From assembly GCA_016707705.1 (NCBI GenBank), contig JADJHD010000026.1, positions 1 to 61,177 of the forward strand: DNA of 61,177 nt. Direction: 5' to 3'. This document shows positions 25,558 through 33,557 of the stretch, piece by piece. A program made the position numbers and the translations under genes. The notes beneath the pieces are model-generated. The model had not been told where the DNA came from. It was given only the letters and a program-made list of their open reading frames with translations, and made no database searches. Within the stretch, counting starts at the first letter, position 1. Each line of letters opens with the position of its first letter. This DNA is from Bacteroidales bacterium. Lineage in GTDB: Bacteria > Bacteroidota > Bacteroidia > Bacteroidales > UBA4417.

Positions 25558-26268
25558 ATGGGAGAGTTGTATGAGAAACTGACCACTGATGTCAGGTTTA
25601 TTGAAAGCCTAAAAGCCTGCATAAATTGTGGAACCTGCACTGCTATATGTCCGGCAGCAGAATTCTACAATTATGATCCCCGGAAAATCGCTGTGGCTGT
25701 GCAGTCGAAAGATGATTCACAGATTCTCGAATTATTAAAGAGTGAGACCATTTGGTATTGCGGGGAATGCATGTCATGCAAAACCCGTTGTCCCCGTGGA
25801 AATGCGCCCGGATTGCTGATAATGGCATTGCGGGCTTTATCCCAGGATCTCGGATATTTTACCGATTCTGAAAAAGGCAGACAGCAACTGGCCATTAAGC
25901 GAGCCATTGGTGATAAAATACTATCTCACGGCTATTGCATTAATCCTGAATCTATAAGTCCGGAAAATCACCCTGAACAAGGTCCTGTTTGGAAATGGGA
26001 GATGGAGCATATCCATGAAGTAATGGACAGGTTGGGTGCCAATTATCAGGGGGAGGGAGCAGGTGCCTTGAGAAAAATCCCGGAACAGGATCTGGAAGAG
26101 ATCAGGAATATTTTTGAGGTAACTGGCGGACTGGAGCGATTCAGAAAAATTGAAGAATTCTCGAAGTCCAAGGCCGCTGAAATGGATATTCAGTTCGATG
26201 AGACAGCACAAAACGATTATTTTCAGATGATCTATACAAAAGATAATCAAACGCATACGAAAGAATGA
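25558..26268 (+). CDS. HdrC-like 4Fe-4S protein (heterodisulfide reductase subunit C type)
   Basis: A 236-residue protein with two cubane 4Fe-4S motifs: C21, C24, C27, C31 (CINCGTCTAICP) and C68, C71, C74, C78 (CGECMSCKTRCP). HdrC proteins carry electrons between the flavin subunit HdrA and the catalytic HdrB. The C-terminal half (residues 110-236) has no cluster motif and is longer than in simple HdrC proteins. It starts a tight operon; its stop overlaps the start of the HdrB-like gene by 4 bp. Confidence 0.85.
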   Translation: MGELYEKLTTDVRFIESLKACINCGTCTAICPAAEFYNYDPRKIAVAVQSKDDSQILELLKSETIWYCGECMSCKTRCPRGNAPGLLIMALRALSQDLGYFTDSEKGRQQLAIKRAIGDKILSHGYCINPESISPENHPEQGPVWKWEMEHIHEVMDRLGANYQGEGAGALRKIPEQDLEEIRNIFEVTGGLERFRKIEEFSKSKAAEMDIQFDETAQNDYFQMIYTKDNQTHTKE

Positions 26269-27341
26269 AGATAGAAGGGAAAAAGCTGATCTGGAAGGAG
26301 TATCAGAAAGAGATTGCAACTGACGATTACTTTTATGCGCGTTCATGCATCCGGCAGAATTTCTTCCCCGGATCAGAAAAGGCCTTCACCAGAATTCTAA
26401 AGGATGAACTGGGAAAGAATCTTTACGATAGTCAGCATCACACTTCCTGCACGGGAATAGGTTATCATACTGATGTGGTTCCCTTCGAAACAACGATGAC
26501 AGTTGTTGCCCGGCAGTTTTCTCTCATGCAGGAAGCTGGTTATTCAAACTATATTGCATCCTGCATTACTTCCTTTGGACTATATACCGAGATTATTGAG
26601 ACCTGGAAGCATTTTCCAGAGACGCTTGAAAAAACCAGGGAATATCTCTTTAAGGCTACAGGCAGGGAGTTTTCGATACCCAATAATCTGGCCCATGCCA
26701 GTGACATCATCTATAAATTCAGGAATGAGATTGCTGCCAAGGCTAAATTCAGGCTTGTGGACAAGGAAACCGGCTGCCCACTGAAAGTGGTTGAACATAT
26801 TGGTTGTCATTATTCGAAGATGTTCCCACATAAAGGAGTAGGTGGAGCAGAATTTCCATATGTCCTCACCGGGATGATTGAAGCATGGGGAGGCGAAGTT
26901 GTAGATTACCCTGAACGCAGACACTGCTGTGGGTTCGGTTTCAGACAATATGCAATTCAGGCCAACAGAGGGTTTTCAATTTCCTGTTCCCGCAAGAAAT
27001 TCGAATCAATGGCTCCGTATGAGCCTGATATGATAATAACCAATTGTCCCGGCTGTCCGATGTTTCTTGACAGATGGCAATATGCACTTAGCGAAATGGA
27101 AGGGCAGACCTACGGCAAAAATGGAAACGGAATTCCGGTATTTACCTATGAAGAGGTGGCTGGATTGGTTCTGGGATATGACCCCTGGGATTTAGGTCTT
27201 CAGGTTCACCAGGTTCCGGCAGAACCATTACTCGATAAGATCGGGATACCCTATAATCCTGAGAATAAATTTAAGGGCGCAAACGGTGAAGACCTTGGAC
27301 AACCCGATGCTCCTAATTTCTTGAAATTCTATAAGGAATGA
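26265..27341 (+). CDS. HdrB-like CCG-domain protein
   Basis: A 358-residue protein with two CCG-type modules. The C-terminal module is complete: GCHYSK, then HCCGFGF, then NCPGCP, as in HdrB modules that bind a noncubane 4Fe-4S cluster for disulfide chemistry. The N-terminal module is altered: C28, then SCTG (C62) where CCG is expected, then ASCITS (C100) where CxxC is expected. It therefore may hold only one noncubane cluster or bind a metal differently. Start and stop overlap both neighbours by 4 bp, so the subunits are probably made in fixed proportion. Confidence 0.82.
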   Translation: MKIEGKKLIWKEYQKEIATDDYFYARSCIRQNFFPGSEKAFTRILKDELGKNLYDSQHHTSCTGIGYHTDVVPFETTMTVVARQFSLMQEAGYSNYIASCITSFGLYTEIIETWKHFPETLEKTREYLFKATGREFSIPNNLAHASDIIYKFRNEIAAKAKFRLVDKETGCPLKVVEHIGCHYSKMFPHKGVGGAEFPYVLTGMIEAWGGEVVDYPERRHCCGFGFRQYAIQANRGFSISCSRKKFESMAPYEPDMIITNCPGCPMFLDRWQYALSEMEGQTYGKNGNGIPVFTYEEVAGLVLGYDPWDLGLQVHQVPAEPLLDKIGIPYNPENKFKGANGEDLGQPDAPNFLKFYKE

Positions 27342-28369
27342 ATAAACAGGTAGCAATCATCGGAGCCGGAATTGCAGGTCTGGAAGCCGCATCCATACTT
27401 GATTCAATGGGATTCAAGGTCACTTTGGTTGAAAAGGCTGAACATACAGGTGGCCATATCCAAAACTGGCACCAGCTTTTTCCCGACCGGAGAAACGCAA
27501 CAGAGGTAGCTCAGGGAATTATCTCTAAACCACTGGCAAATGTTTCAACTGAGTTTAACAGGGAGGTAACTTCAATTCAGCCGTTTGCTGAAAAATTCAT
27601 TATTTCAGCGAAGGATGGTTGGGTGTTCAATGCTGATGCTGTATTGATAACTACTGGTTTTGAGTTATTTGATGCAAAACGGAAGGAAGAATATGGCTAT
27701 GGGATATATGATCATGTAATTACCTCTGCTGAGCTGGAAACCCTGTTTAAAAAAGAAAATGGGGTGACATTAAGGATTGGAAGAACTCCTTCCAGAATAG
27801 GATTGGTTCACTGTGTTGGTTCAAGGGATGAGAAAATAGGCAATATCTTTTGCTCAAAAGTCTGTTGTGTAACAGCTGTTAAGCAGGCAATTGAGTTGAA
27901 GGAATTGTATCCTGAATGCGAGATATACTGCCTGTACATGGATTTGAGAATGTCAGGAAGGCATTATGAAGAGCTGTACAAGCAGGCCCAGGAGGAATAT
28001 TCCATTCAGTTTATAAGAGGAAGATTGAGTGAAGCGGCTGAAGATAAATCAGGAAAGATTATAGTTAAGGTTGAAGATACCCTGCTTGGTCGTCCCCTGA
28101 AAATGACAATGGATATGCTGGTGCTTATGACCGGAATGGTCGCATCAGCTCAAACGGCATCAATTTGCAGTTCTGCCGGTATTCAAAAGGATTCAGATGG
28201 CTTCTTCAAGGCTTCTGACCCTCATCTGTATGGAAATATTACCGGGATTCCCGGGATTTTTCTTGCAGGGACCTGCAGCGGCCCCAAAACAATTAGTGAC
28301 ACATTGTCAGATGCCAGGTCTGCAGCACTTGCTGTTCAGTCATACCTGAGTGCTGAAGCAAATAATTAA
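27338..28369 (+). CDS. HdrA/QmoA-like FAD-dependent oxidoreductase
   Basis: A 343-residue flavoprotein. The FAD loop is GAGIAG (residues 9-14). An HdrA-type 4Fe-4S insertion is formed by C159 (HCVGSRD), C172, C176 and C177 (FCSKVCC). The last FAD motif is GIFLAGTCSGPKT. It lacks the N-terminal thioredoxin-reductase-like extension and the extra ferredoxin domains of methanogen HdrA. In size and content it is closer to QmoA. Whether it can bifurcate electrons is unclear; no hydrogenase, formate or NADH-binding partner is encoded here. Confidence 0.85.
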   Translation: MNKQVAIIGAGIAGLEAASILDSMGFKVTLVEKAEHTGGHIQNWHQLFPDRRNATEVAQGIISKPLANVSTEFNREVTSIQPFAEKFIISAKDGWVFNADAVLITTGFELFDAKRKEEYGYGIYDHVITSAELETLFKKENGVTLRIGRTPSRIGLVHCVGSRDEKIGNIFCSKVCCVTAVKQAIELKELYPECEIYCLYMDLRMSGRHYEELYKQAQEEYSIQFIRGRLSEAAEDKSGKIIVKVEDTLLGRPLKMTMDMLVLMTGMVASAQTASICSSAGIQKDSDGFFKASDPHLYGNITGIPGIFLAGTCSGPKTISDTLSDARSAALAVQSYLSAEANN

Positions 28370-28428
28370 TGGATGCTGATAAATAATACTCTTCTTCTGA
28401 ATGCTTAACCGCAAATGGGAATCATAGG

Positions 28429-28776
28429 ATGAACGAAAAGAAGCTTGCTTTTGGATATACGGTGTCGAAAGATCGTCAAATCGATTTTGACGAGGCAAGT
28501 CTTGAGCTTTACAATAAAGTTTGTGCAGCTGAGCCAAGCATCAGGCTGTGCATTTCATGCGGAACCTGTGCTGCCACATGCAGTGCAGCCAAATTCTCCG
28601 ATTTTAGTCTCAGGAAACTTATCCTTCAAGTCAGGAGGGGAATCACCAAAGGCTTGCAGGCTGAGGTTTCAAAATGTATGCTATGTGGAAAATGCCAGCT
28701 TGCTTGTCCAAGGGGTGTAAGTACCAGAGCCTTGATTATGCAGATTAACATGAATCTTCAAAAAACAGGAAAATGA
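28429..28776 (+). CDS. second HdrC-like 4Fe-4S protein
   Basis: A 115-residue protein with two cubane motifs: C41, C44, C47, C51 (CISCGTCAATC) and C83, C86, C89, C93 (CMLCGKCQLACP). It is the simple HdrC length. It starts 59 bp after the HdrA-like gene and overlaps the HdrED-like gene by 4 bp, so it is most likely the electron carrier towards the membrane subunit. Confidence 0.83.
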   Translation: MNEKKLAFGYTVSKDRQIDFDEASLELYNKVCAAEPSIRLCISCGTCAATCSAAKFSDFSLRKLILQVRRGITKGLQAEVSKCMLCGKCQLACPRGVSTRALIMQINMNLQKTGK

Positions 28777-30614
28777 CCTTTGATCTTTTTGTCATACCGT
28801 TTTTCGGAGGACTGATTTTTCTCCTGGTTGTACTTTTTATTAAGTATAGCCGATGGATTGCCCTGATTGACAGAAGCGGGAGACGCAAAATCGGATATGG
28901 ATTATTCAGTTTGCAGATTTTCCCTGCCACCTGGGAAGTATTTCTTGAAAGCCTTCTTCACCGCAGGATGTGGAAGCAAAATAAGTTGCTGGGCTACATG
29001 CATATGAGCTTTGCTTTTGGCTGGTTGCTGCTCATACTGCTTGGTAATCTTGAATCCAGGATTTATAGTGGAGGTCATTTGAATCCACCGTATTATCCGA
29101 TTTTCCTCAAGTTTTTTGTGCATGATAAACGGGTACTGCCATTTGAGTTGAACACTCTGCCGGGCTTCTTTCGTTTTATCATGGATTTTGTTCTTCTTTA
29201 TATTTTGTCAGGATTGGTTCTGGCATTCTTCAAAAGGATTCATTCCAGATGGTTTGGGATGAAAAATACAAGCAGGCACAACAGGTTCGACCAATGGGCT
29301 ATCACTTGCCTGTGGCTTATTTTCCCCTTAAGATTACTGGCTGAAAGTCTGACTGCGAGCATTTACGGAGGAGGTGGATTTCTTACCAATTCTGTTGGAG
29401 ATACGCTTGCAATGATTCTCCCGGCAGCTGTGACACCGGGAATGGCGTATGTTGCCTGGTGGGCATATTCATCTGCCCTGGGTATCTTCTTCATAACCTT
29501 GCCGTGGTCGAGGTACATGCATATTCCTACTGAAGTGGTGATGATTTATCTGAAGCACTTCGGGGTGAAATCAGGCAAGCATCTGAACAGTTTCAGCGAG
29601 ATCGAAATGCGTGCCTGCCCTAAATGCGGGGTATGCATTGATGTCTGCCAGATGAAGGATGCAGGAGCCGTCGGTTCTACTCCTGCCTATTTTGTGCGCT
29701 CGCTCCGAATGAAAGAAGGCAATTCCCTTCTCAATAATAATTGTATGCTCTGCGGCCGATGCAAGGAAGTCTGTCCGGTTCAGATTGATTTGCTTGATTT
29801 GCGAATTGCTTCACGAAATCTTGAGAATCAGTCGATTGATAAGCCGTTTTCTTACCTGCCGGCAGATGTTCCTGACAGCAAGGGTATCAATGTCCTCTAT
29901 TTTGCGGGTTGCATGGGTCATCTGACACCTTCAGTCAAAAAAGCAATGGTAAGCATTATGGATGCAGCCAATGTGAAGTATAAGTTTCTTGATCAGGATG
30001 GTTCTGTCTGTTGTGGTCGTCCCCTGATGATGGCTGGTATGTTCGAGGCAGCCCGCTCTCTGATGGAGAAAAACCGCCAGGCAATTCATGCCTCCGGTGC
30101 CCGAATTCTGGTGACTTCATGTCCGATATGCTATAAGATTTTCAACGAAGAATATAAGCTCTTTGGAGTGGAAGTTCTTCACCATTCACAATATTTGCTG
30201 CGGTTGGTTGAAGCCGGAAGCCTGTGGATTAATCATAGTGGCCTCTCTGTTGTTTACCATGATCCTTGCGAGTTGGGGAGAGGTTCTGAAGTGTATAAGG
30301 AACCCCGGAAATTGCTTAAGAGGGTTGCAAAACTTATTCCTATCGAGCAGGAAAGGGAGAATGCCCTCTGCTGTGGCGGAAGTATCGGGGATCTGGCTCT
30401 CAATCAGGACCAGCGAAATATTATCAGGGATGCAGCTTTGGATGTATTGCTGGAGCCAAAGCCTGATTTTCTGGTGACAGCCTGTCCGTTATGCAAGAAG
30501 ACATTTTCATCAGCTGGAACTGCCAAAGTCATTGATATTGCTGAACTTGTAGCTCAACAATTGGAAAAGGCTGATAACCTTATTGAAGAAACTGTTGAGG
30601 AATCAATTCTGTAA
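28773..30614 (+). CDS. HdrE-HdrD-like fusion: membrane anchor with Fe-S and CCG domains
   Basis: A 613-residue protein. The N-terminal 260 residues have about six membrane segments in the style of HdrE/NarI/DsrM and contain histidines (MHMSFAFGW; RYMHIPTEV) that could bind heme b. Then come two ferredoxin motifs: C282, C285, C288, C292 and C324, C327, C330, C334. Two complete CCG modules follow (FAGCMGHL, SVCCGRP, SCPICYK and HDPCELGR, ALCCGGS, ACPLCKK). The order is that of HdrE joined to HdrD. It is likely to exchange electrons with the quinone pool or with a membrane heme. Its TAA abuts the stop of the convergent T9SS gene with no gap. Confidence 0.85.
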   Translation: MTFDLFVIPFFGGLIFLLVVLFIKYSRWIALIDRSGRRKIGYGLFSLQIFPATWEVFLESLLHRRMWKQNKLLGYMHMSFAFGWLLLILLGNLESRIYSGGHLNPPYYPIFLKFFVHDKRVLPFELNTLPGFFRFIMDFVLLYILSGLVLAFFKRIHSRWFGMKNTSRHNRFDQWAITCLWLIFPLRLLAESLTASIYGGGGFLTNSVGDTLAMILPAAVTPGMAYVAWWAYSSALGIFFITLPWSRYMHIPTEVVMIYLKHFGVKSGKHLNSFSEIEMRACPKCGVCIDVCQMKDAGAVGSTPAYFVRSLRMKEGNSLLNNNCMLCGRCKEVCPVQIDLLDLRIASRNLENQSIDKPFSYLPADVPDSKGINVLYFAGCMGHLTPSVKKAMVSIMDAANVKYKFLDQDGSVCCGRPLMMAGMFEAARSLMEKNRQAIHASGARILVTSCPICYKIFNEEYKLFGVEVLHHSQYLLRLVEAGSLWINHSGLSVVYHDPCELGRGSEVYKEPRKLLKRVAKLIPIEQERENALCCGGSIGDLALNQDQRNIIRDAALDVLLEPKPDFLVTACPLCKKTFSSAGTAKVIDIAELVAQQLEKADNLIEETVEESIL

Positions 30615-31481
30615 TTAGCGTATTGTCAGCTTAAGGTGGCTTATTCCTTTCTTCCCATTGATTTTCAGGATATAGATTCCACTTCCAAGTCCGGAGACAT
30701 CAAGAAAAGTTTCTTCCTGGTCAGCATATTTCTCCTGAAGCATTGTTCCTCCCAAGGAGTATACTTGAATTTTTGCAGGAAGCATATCCGAGGACTGAGC
30801 AATCGTCACGAAATCTATGGCTGGATTTGGGAAAACATTGGCTTGATGTTTAATTTCCTTAAGTCCAACAGTACAATTTCCATAAATATTGGAGCCGTTT
30901 GAGGAGAAGCATAACAGACTTGTGGTATTGTTCCCCCAGCTAACATATGAATAGTCCAGTTCGATTCCCCCAAAATTGATATCACCTATTCCGCTTATCC
31001 AAAGCGGACCTTTGCCATAAGAAGGGAAATTACTGAACTGTATTCTTTTTCTGGTCTCCCCTCCAATCATTACGCTGTCGGTACTAAGCACAATTCTTTT
31101 CAGATCGGCATTTCCATACGCATAACTGGGACCATAAAATTGGAAACTGTCGCCTGGATTCAGACCAAAATCAAAAAGTGTTCTCAGGCTGTCGGGGTGG
31201 GTGCCACAGAGCACCTTTAGTCCCTCATTAATCATCAGGTTAGAGAATACTCCATTTTTCAGGAGTTTGCTGTAGCTTACCGTGTTGATTATAGTGTCTT
31301 CCTGAATCTCATAATTTGTATACGTAGTATAATCCCAAAGTACTTCGCCCCCATGCCCCCAGGCAATTGAATGATATTTCTGTTTCCAGATACCATTATC
31401 AGGAAATACGGTTTGAGCAGAAAGGTGGGAGAGCATGAAGAAGCAGACAAGAAGTGCGGCTGTGAGGGTATAATTCTTCAT
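30615..31481 (-). CDS. secreted protein with type IX secretion sorting domain
   Basis: A 288-residue protein with a signal peptide (MKNYTLTAALLVCFFMLSHL, cut near SAQ). The C-terminus has the T9SS type A sorting domain: NVFPNPAIDFVTI, then IQVYSLGGTML, then GLGSGIYILKI and a final basic strand. It is exported and probably surface-attached. The middle part has no recognised fold. The ATG at 31481 is chosen over an upstream start, because the signal peptide begins there. Confidence 0.85.
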   Translation of the reverse strand: MKNYTLTAALLVCFFMLSHLSAQTVFPDNGIWKQKYHSIAWGHGGEVLWDYTTYTNYEIQEDTIINTVSYSKLLKNGVFSNLMINEGLKVLCGTHPDSLRTLFDFGLNPGDSFQFYGPSYAYGNADLKRIVLSTDSVMIGGETRKRIQFSNFPSYGKGPLWISGIGDINFGGIELDYSYVSWGNNTTSLLCFSSNGSNIYGNCTVGLKEIKHQANVFPNPAIDFVTIAQSSDMLPAKIQVYSLGGTMLQEKYADQEETFLDVSGLGSGIYILKINGKKGISHLKLTIR

Positions 31482-31569
31482 GGCTGGAGTTTTGGTAAAG
31501 AACATGTGTCTTGCTTCTCATAAGACACTTTATCAGTACATTACCCCTACAATAAAAACGGATTTTCCA

Positions 31570-31587
31570 ATAAATCCCGGGATTTAT
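31570..31587. repeat. 18-bp perfect palindrome over the GNAT stop codon
   Basis: ATAAATCCCGGGATTTAT is its own reverse complement and covers the GNAT stop codon. A following T-run is only weak (CCGTTTTTATTG), so it may be a poor terminator or a binding site. Confidence 0.4.
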
Positions 31588-32105
31588 GTGAGTTTATAGA
31601 AATCGTTCGGATACTCTATTACTCCGGACTTCCCTGTTAGTGCACCTTCTATGAGTTCGATCGCCATGAAGTTCTCATCCGGGGCTTCGAACGGAGAAGT
31701 TATTTTCCATGCTGAAGCAGGAGTAAAGCCAAATTTTGGATAATAGTCGGCATGTCCGAGAACAACCACAGATTTATATCCAAGTTCCTTTGCTTTTGCC
31801 AGACCTGTTTTAATGAGTTCGCTACCGATTCCCAGGCCTTGGAATTCCGGCATTACCGACATGGGGGCCAAAGAAAGGGTTTTATAGTTGGATGATTCAC
31901 CTTTAATTATGACCGGGAATAACAACAAATGTCCAACCGGTTGATCGCCGAAAAGAGCTATGAATGATAATTCAGGAATGAATTCCAGTCTCTTCTTCAG
32001 TGAATTCACCAGGTTTCCTTCATCTTCCCTGCCAAATGCCATATCGTTAATCTGTGTAATAATTTCACTTTCCGATCTGGCTTCAGGTCTTACTTTTATT
32101 TTCAT
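31584..32105 (-). CDS. GNAT-family N-acetyltransferase
   Basis: A 173-residue acetyltransferase. The acetyl-CoA binding motif is VMPEFQGLGIGSELIKTGL (Q-x-x-G-x-G) near residues 85-100, and VVVLGHADYYPKFGFTPAS is the C-terminal GNAT part. It resembles the YhbS-like group. The acceptor is unknown. It lies 19 bp after birA on the same strand and is probably cotranscribed. Confidence 0.87.
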   Translation of the reverse strand: MKIKVRPEARSESEIITQINDMAFGREDEGNLVNSLKKRLEFIPELSFIALFGDQPVGHLLLFPVIIKGESSNYKTLSLAPMSVMPEFQGLGIGSELIKTGLAKAKELGYKSVVVLGHADYYPKFGFTPASAWKITSPFEAPDENFMAIELIEGALTGKSGVIEYPNDFYKLT

Positions 32106-32124
32106 TACTCTTTCGTCTTTAAAT

Positions 32125-32886
32125 TTATAAGTATTTGATTTCCTTTAAATCGCATGTATAGTCTCTGCCATTCCTGTCTTCAAGCAGCAGTTGCCCCATT
32201 TCACTAATTCCGGTAATTCTGGCTTCTAAAGGCATTTTTCTGATTGAATACATATGCCATTCCAGAAATTGATAAAGGCTACTCATATAATCATCATACA
32301 ATGAAGTCCATTCGCCATTTCGCAACTGCGAATATCTGAAGTCTAAGCAAGCACATAATTCCGATAATTTTTCACTTAACTGATATTCTTTTCCTGTTAG
32401 CATTTTAAGGGAAACCGGATTAGGTGCGTCAGAAATGAACTCAAGCTGATTGACATTAAGCCCGATACCGACAACGGCATATCCAAAACGACGGCCCTGA
32501 ATGGCAGTCTGAATCAGGATTCCGCAAATTTTTTTGTCAGCAACATAGATATCATTGGGCCATTTAACCTTAACGCTGCTGATTCCCTGGTTTTGCAGAA
32601 AATCTTTGATAGCTAAAGCGATAGCCTGAGTTAATGAAAAGTGCTTATCGGCCGCCAGGAAGGAAGGGTAAAGGAGCAAACTAAATGTAAGATTCTGACC
32701 GGCTGCGCTTTCCCAGGAATTGGATTCGGTTCCCCTTCCTTTTGTTTGAAAGTCTGCTACATAAATGCTGCCTTCAGCGGGATGTGATGAATTCAGGATT
32801 TCCAGAACATGCGAATTGGTGGAGATAACTTCATTGAGCCATTCCACAGTATTGCCAATTTTCCTGACAGGAGTTGTTGAATTCAT
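32125..32886 (-). CDS. birA: biotin-[acetyl-CoA-carboxylase] ligase
   Basis: A 253-residue enzyme that attaches biotin to carboxylase carrier proteins. KGRGTESNSWESAAGQNLTF is the biotinyl-AMP loop near residues 50-70, and VKWPNDIYVADKKICGILIQ carries the catalytic KWPND. There is no N-terminal DNA-binding domain, so it is the monofunctional type and does not act as a repressor. It is divergent from rsfS with a 267-bp gap in which only the rsfS promoter box was recognised. Confidence 0.93.
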   Translation of the reverse strand: MNSTTPVRKIGNTVEWLNEVISTNSHVLEILNSSHPAEGSIYVADFQTKGRGTESNSWESAAGQNLTFSLLLYPSFLAADKHFSLTQAIALAIKDFLQNQGISSVKVKWPNDIYVADKKICGILIQTAIQGRRFGYAVVGIGLNVNQLEFISDAPNPVSLKMLTGKEYQLSEKLSELCACLDFRYSQLRNGEWTSLYDDYMSSLYQFLEWHMYSIRKMPLEARITGISEMGQLLLEDRNGRDYTCDLKEIKYL

Positions 32887-33128
32887 TGGAATAAAAATAC
32901 AATAATTACTGCTGCCTGAGTGTTTATGGAGAGCAGCAATCCAAAGAAAGTGCTTATAAATTTTATTTGATGAAAAACAGCTGCTTGAATAGAATGTTAT
33001 ATCCTTTTGCGATCAGGAAGGTGGTATATCTTCAGCGGATGAACTGACAGTTTGTCGGAAATGACAGAAAGGCTTAATGTTTGTTATATAGCTGGCACTG
33101 TATTCCGGTCAAAAAAGACGGAAAACCT

Positions 33129-33136
33129 TATATTTG
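33129..33136 (+). promoter_or_regulatory. promoter -7 box of the rsfS-ftsH unit (TATATTTG)
   Basis: TATATTTG matches TAnnTTTG and ends 17 nt before the rsfS ATG. It may serve the following genes as far as psd. Confidence 0.55.
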
Positions 33137-33153
33137 CATAAAATACTGAATTC

Positions 33154-33531
33154 ATGGCTAAAAGGAAGAAGATAGAAGCACCTGAAATGTTGGCTGATAT
33201 AGTTGTACAAGGCATGCTTGAAAGAAAAGCAGTTGATATTGTAAAACTTAATTTGCAGAAAATACCAAACAGCATAACTGATTATTTTGTTATCTGTCAT
33301 GGCAATTCGAGATCACAGGCTGAAGCTATTGCTGAATCCGTTGAAGCCGAAGTTAAGAAAGCAGTTGGTTTGAATCCCTGGCACAAGGAAGGTTTTGAAA
33401 ATGCAGAGTGGATTTTGCTGGATTATTTTGATGTTGTTGTTCATATTTTTCAGACAGAATCCCGGGGTTACTACAAGTTAGAGAAATTATGGGCTGATGC
33501 AGGAAGAACCGATATTCCTGCCGAGGGTTAA
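33154..33531 (+). CDS. rsfS: ribosome silencing factor RsfS
   Basis: A 125-residue protein that binds ribosomal protein L14 and blocks joining of the ribosomal subunits in starvation. ITDYFVICHGNSRSQAEAIA and the C-terminal GYYKLEKLWAD fit the RsfS/Iojap family, and DYFDVVVHIF precedes it. Its stop overlaps by one base (TAATG) with an ATG in the ftsH frame, so translation may be coupled. Confidence 0.93.
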   Translation: MAKRKKIEAPEMLADIVVQGMLERKAVDIVKLNLQKIPNSITDYFVICHGNSRSQAEAIAESVEAEVKKAVGLNPWHKEGFENAEWILLDYFDVVVHIFQTESRGYYKLEKLWADAGRTDIPAEG

Positions 33532-33557
33532 TGTTGAATTTTAAGGAATTAAAAATT

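Noticed and set aside
25558..30614. Methanogen-type electron-bifurcating Hdr-hydrogenase complex
   Set aside because: The HdrA-like protein lacks the extra ferredoxin domains and there is no MvhD, hydrogenase or formate dehydrogenase gene in the window.
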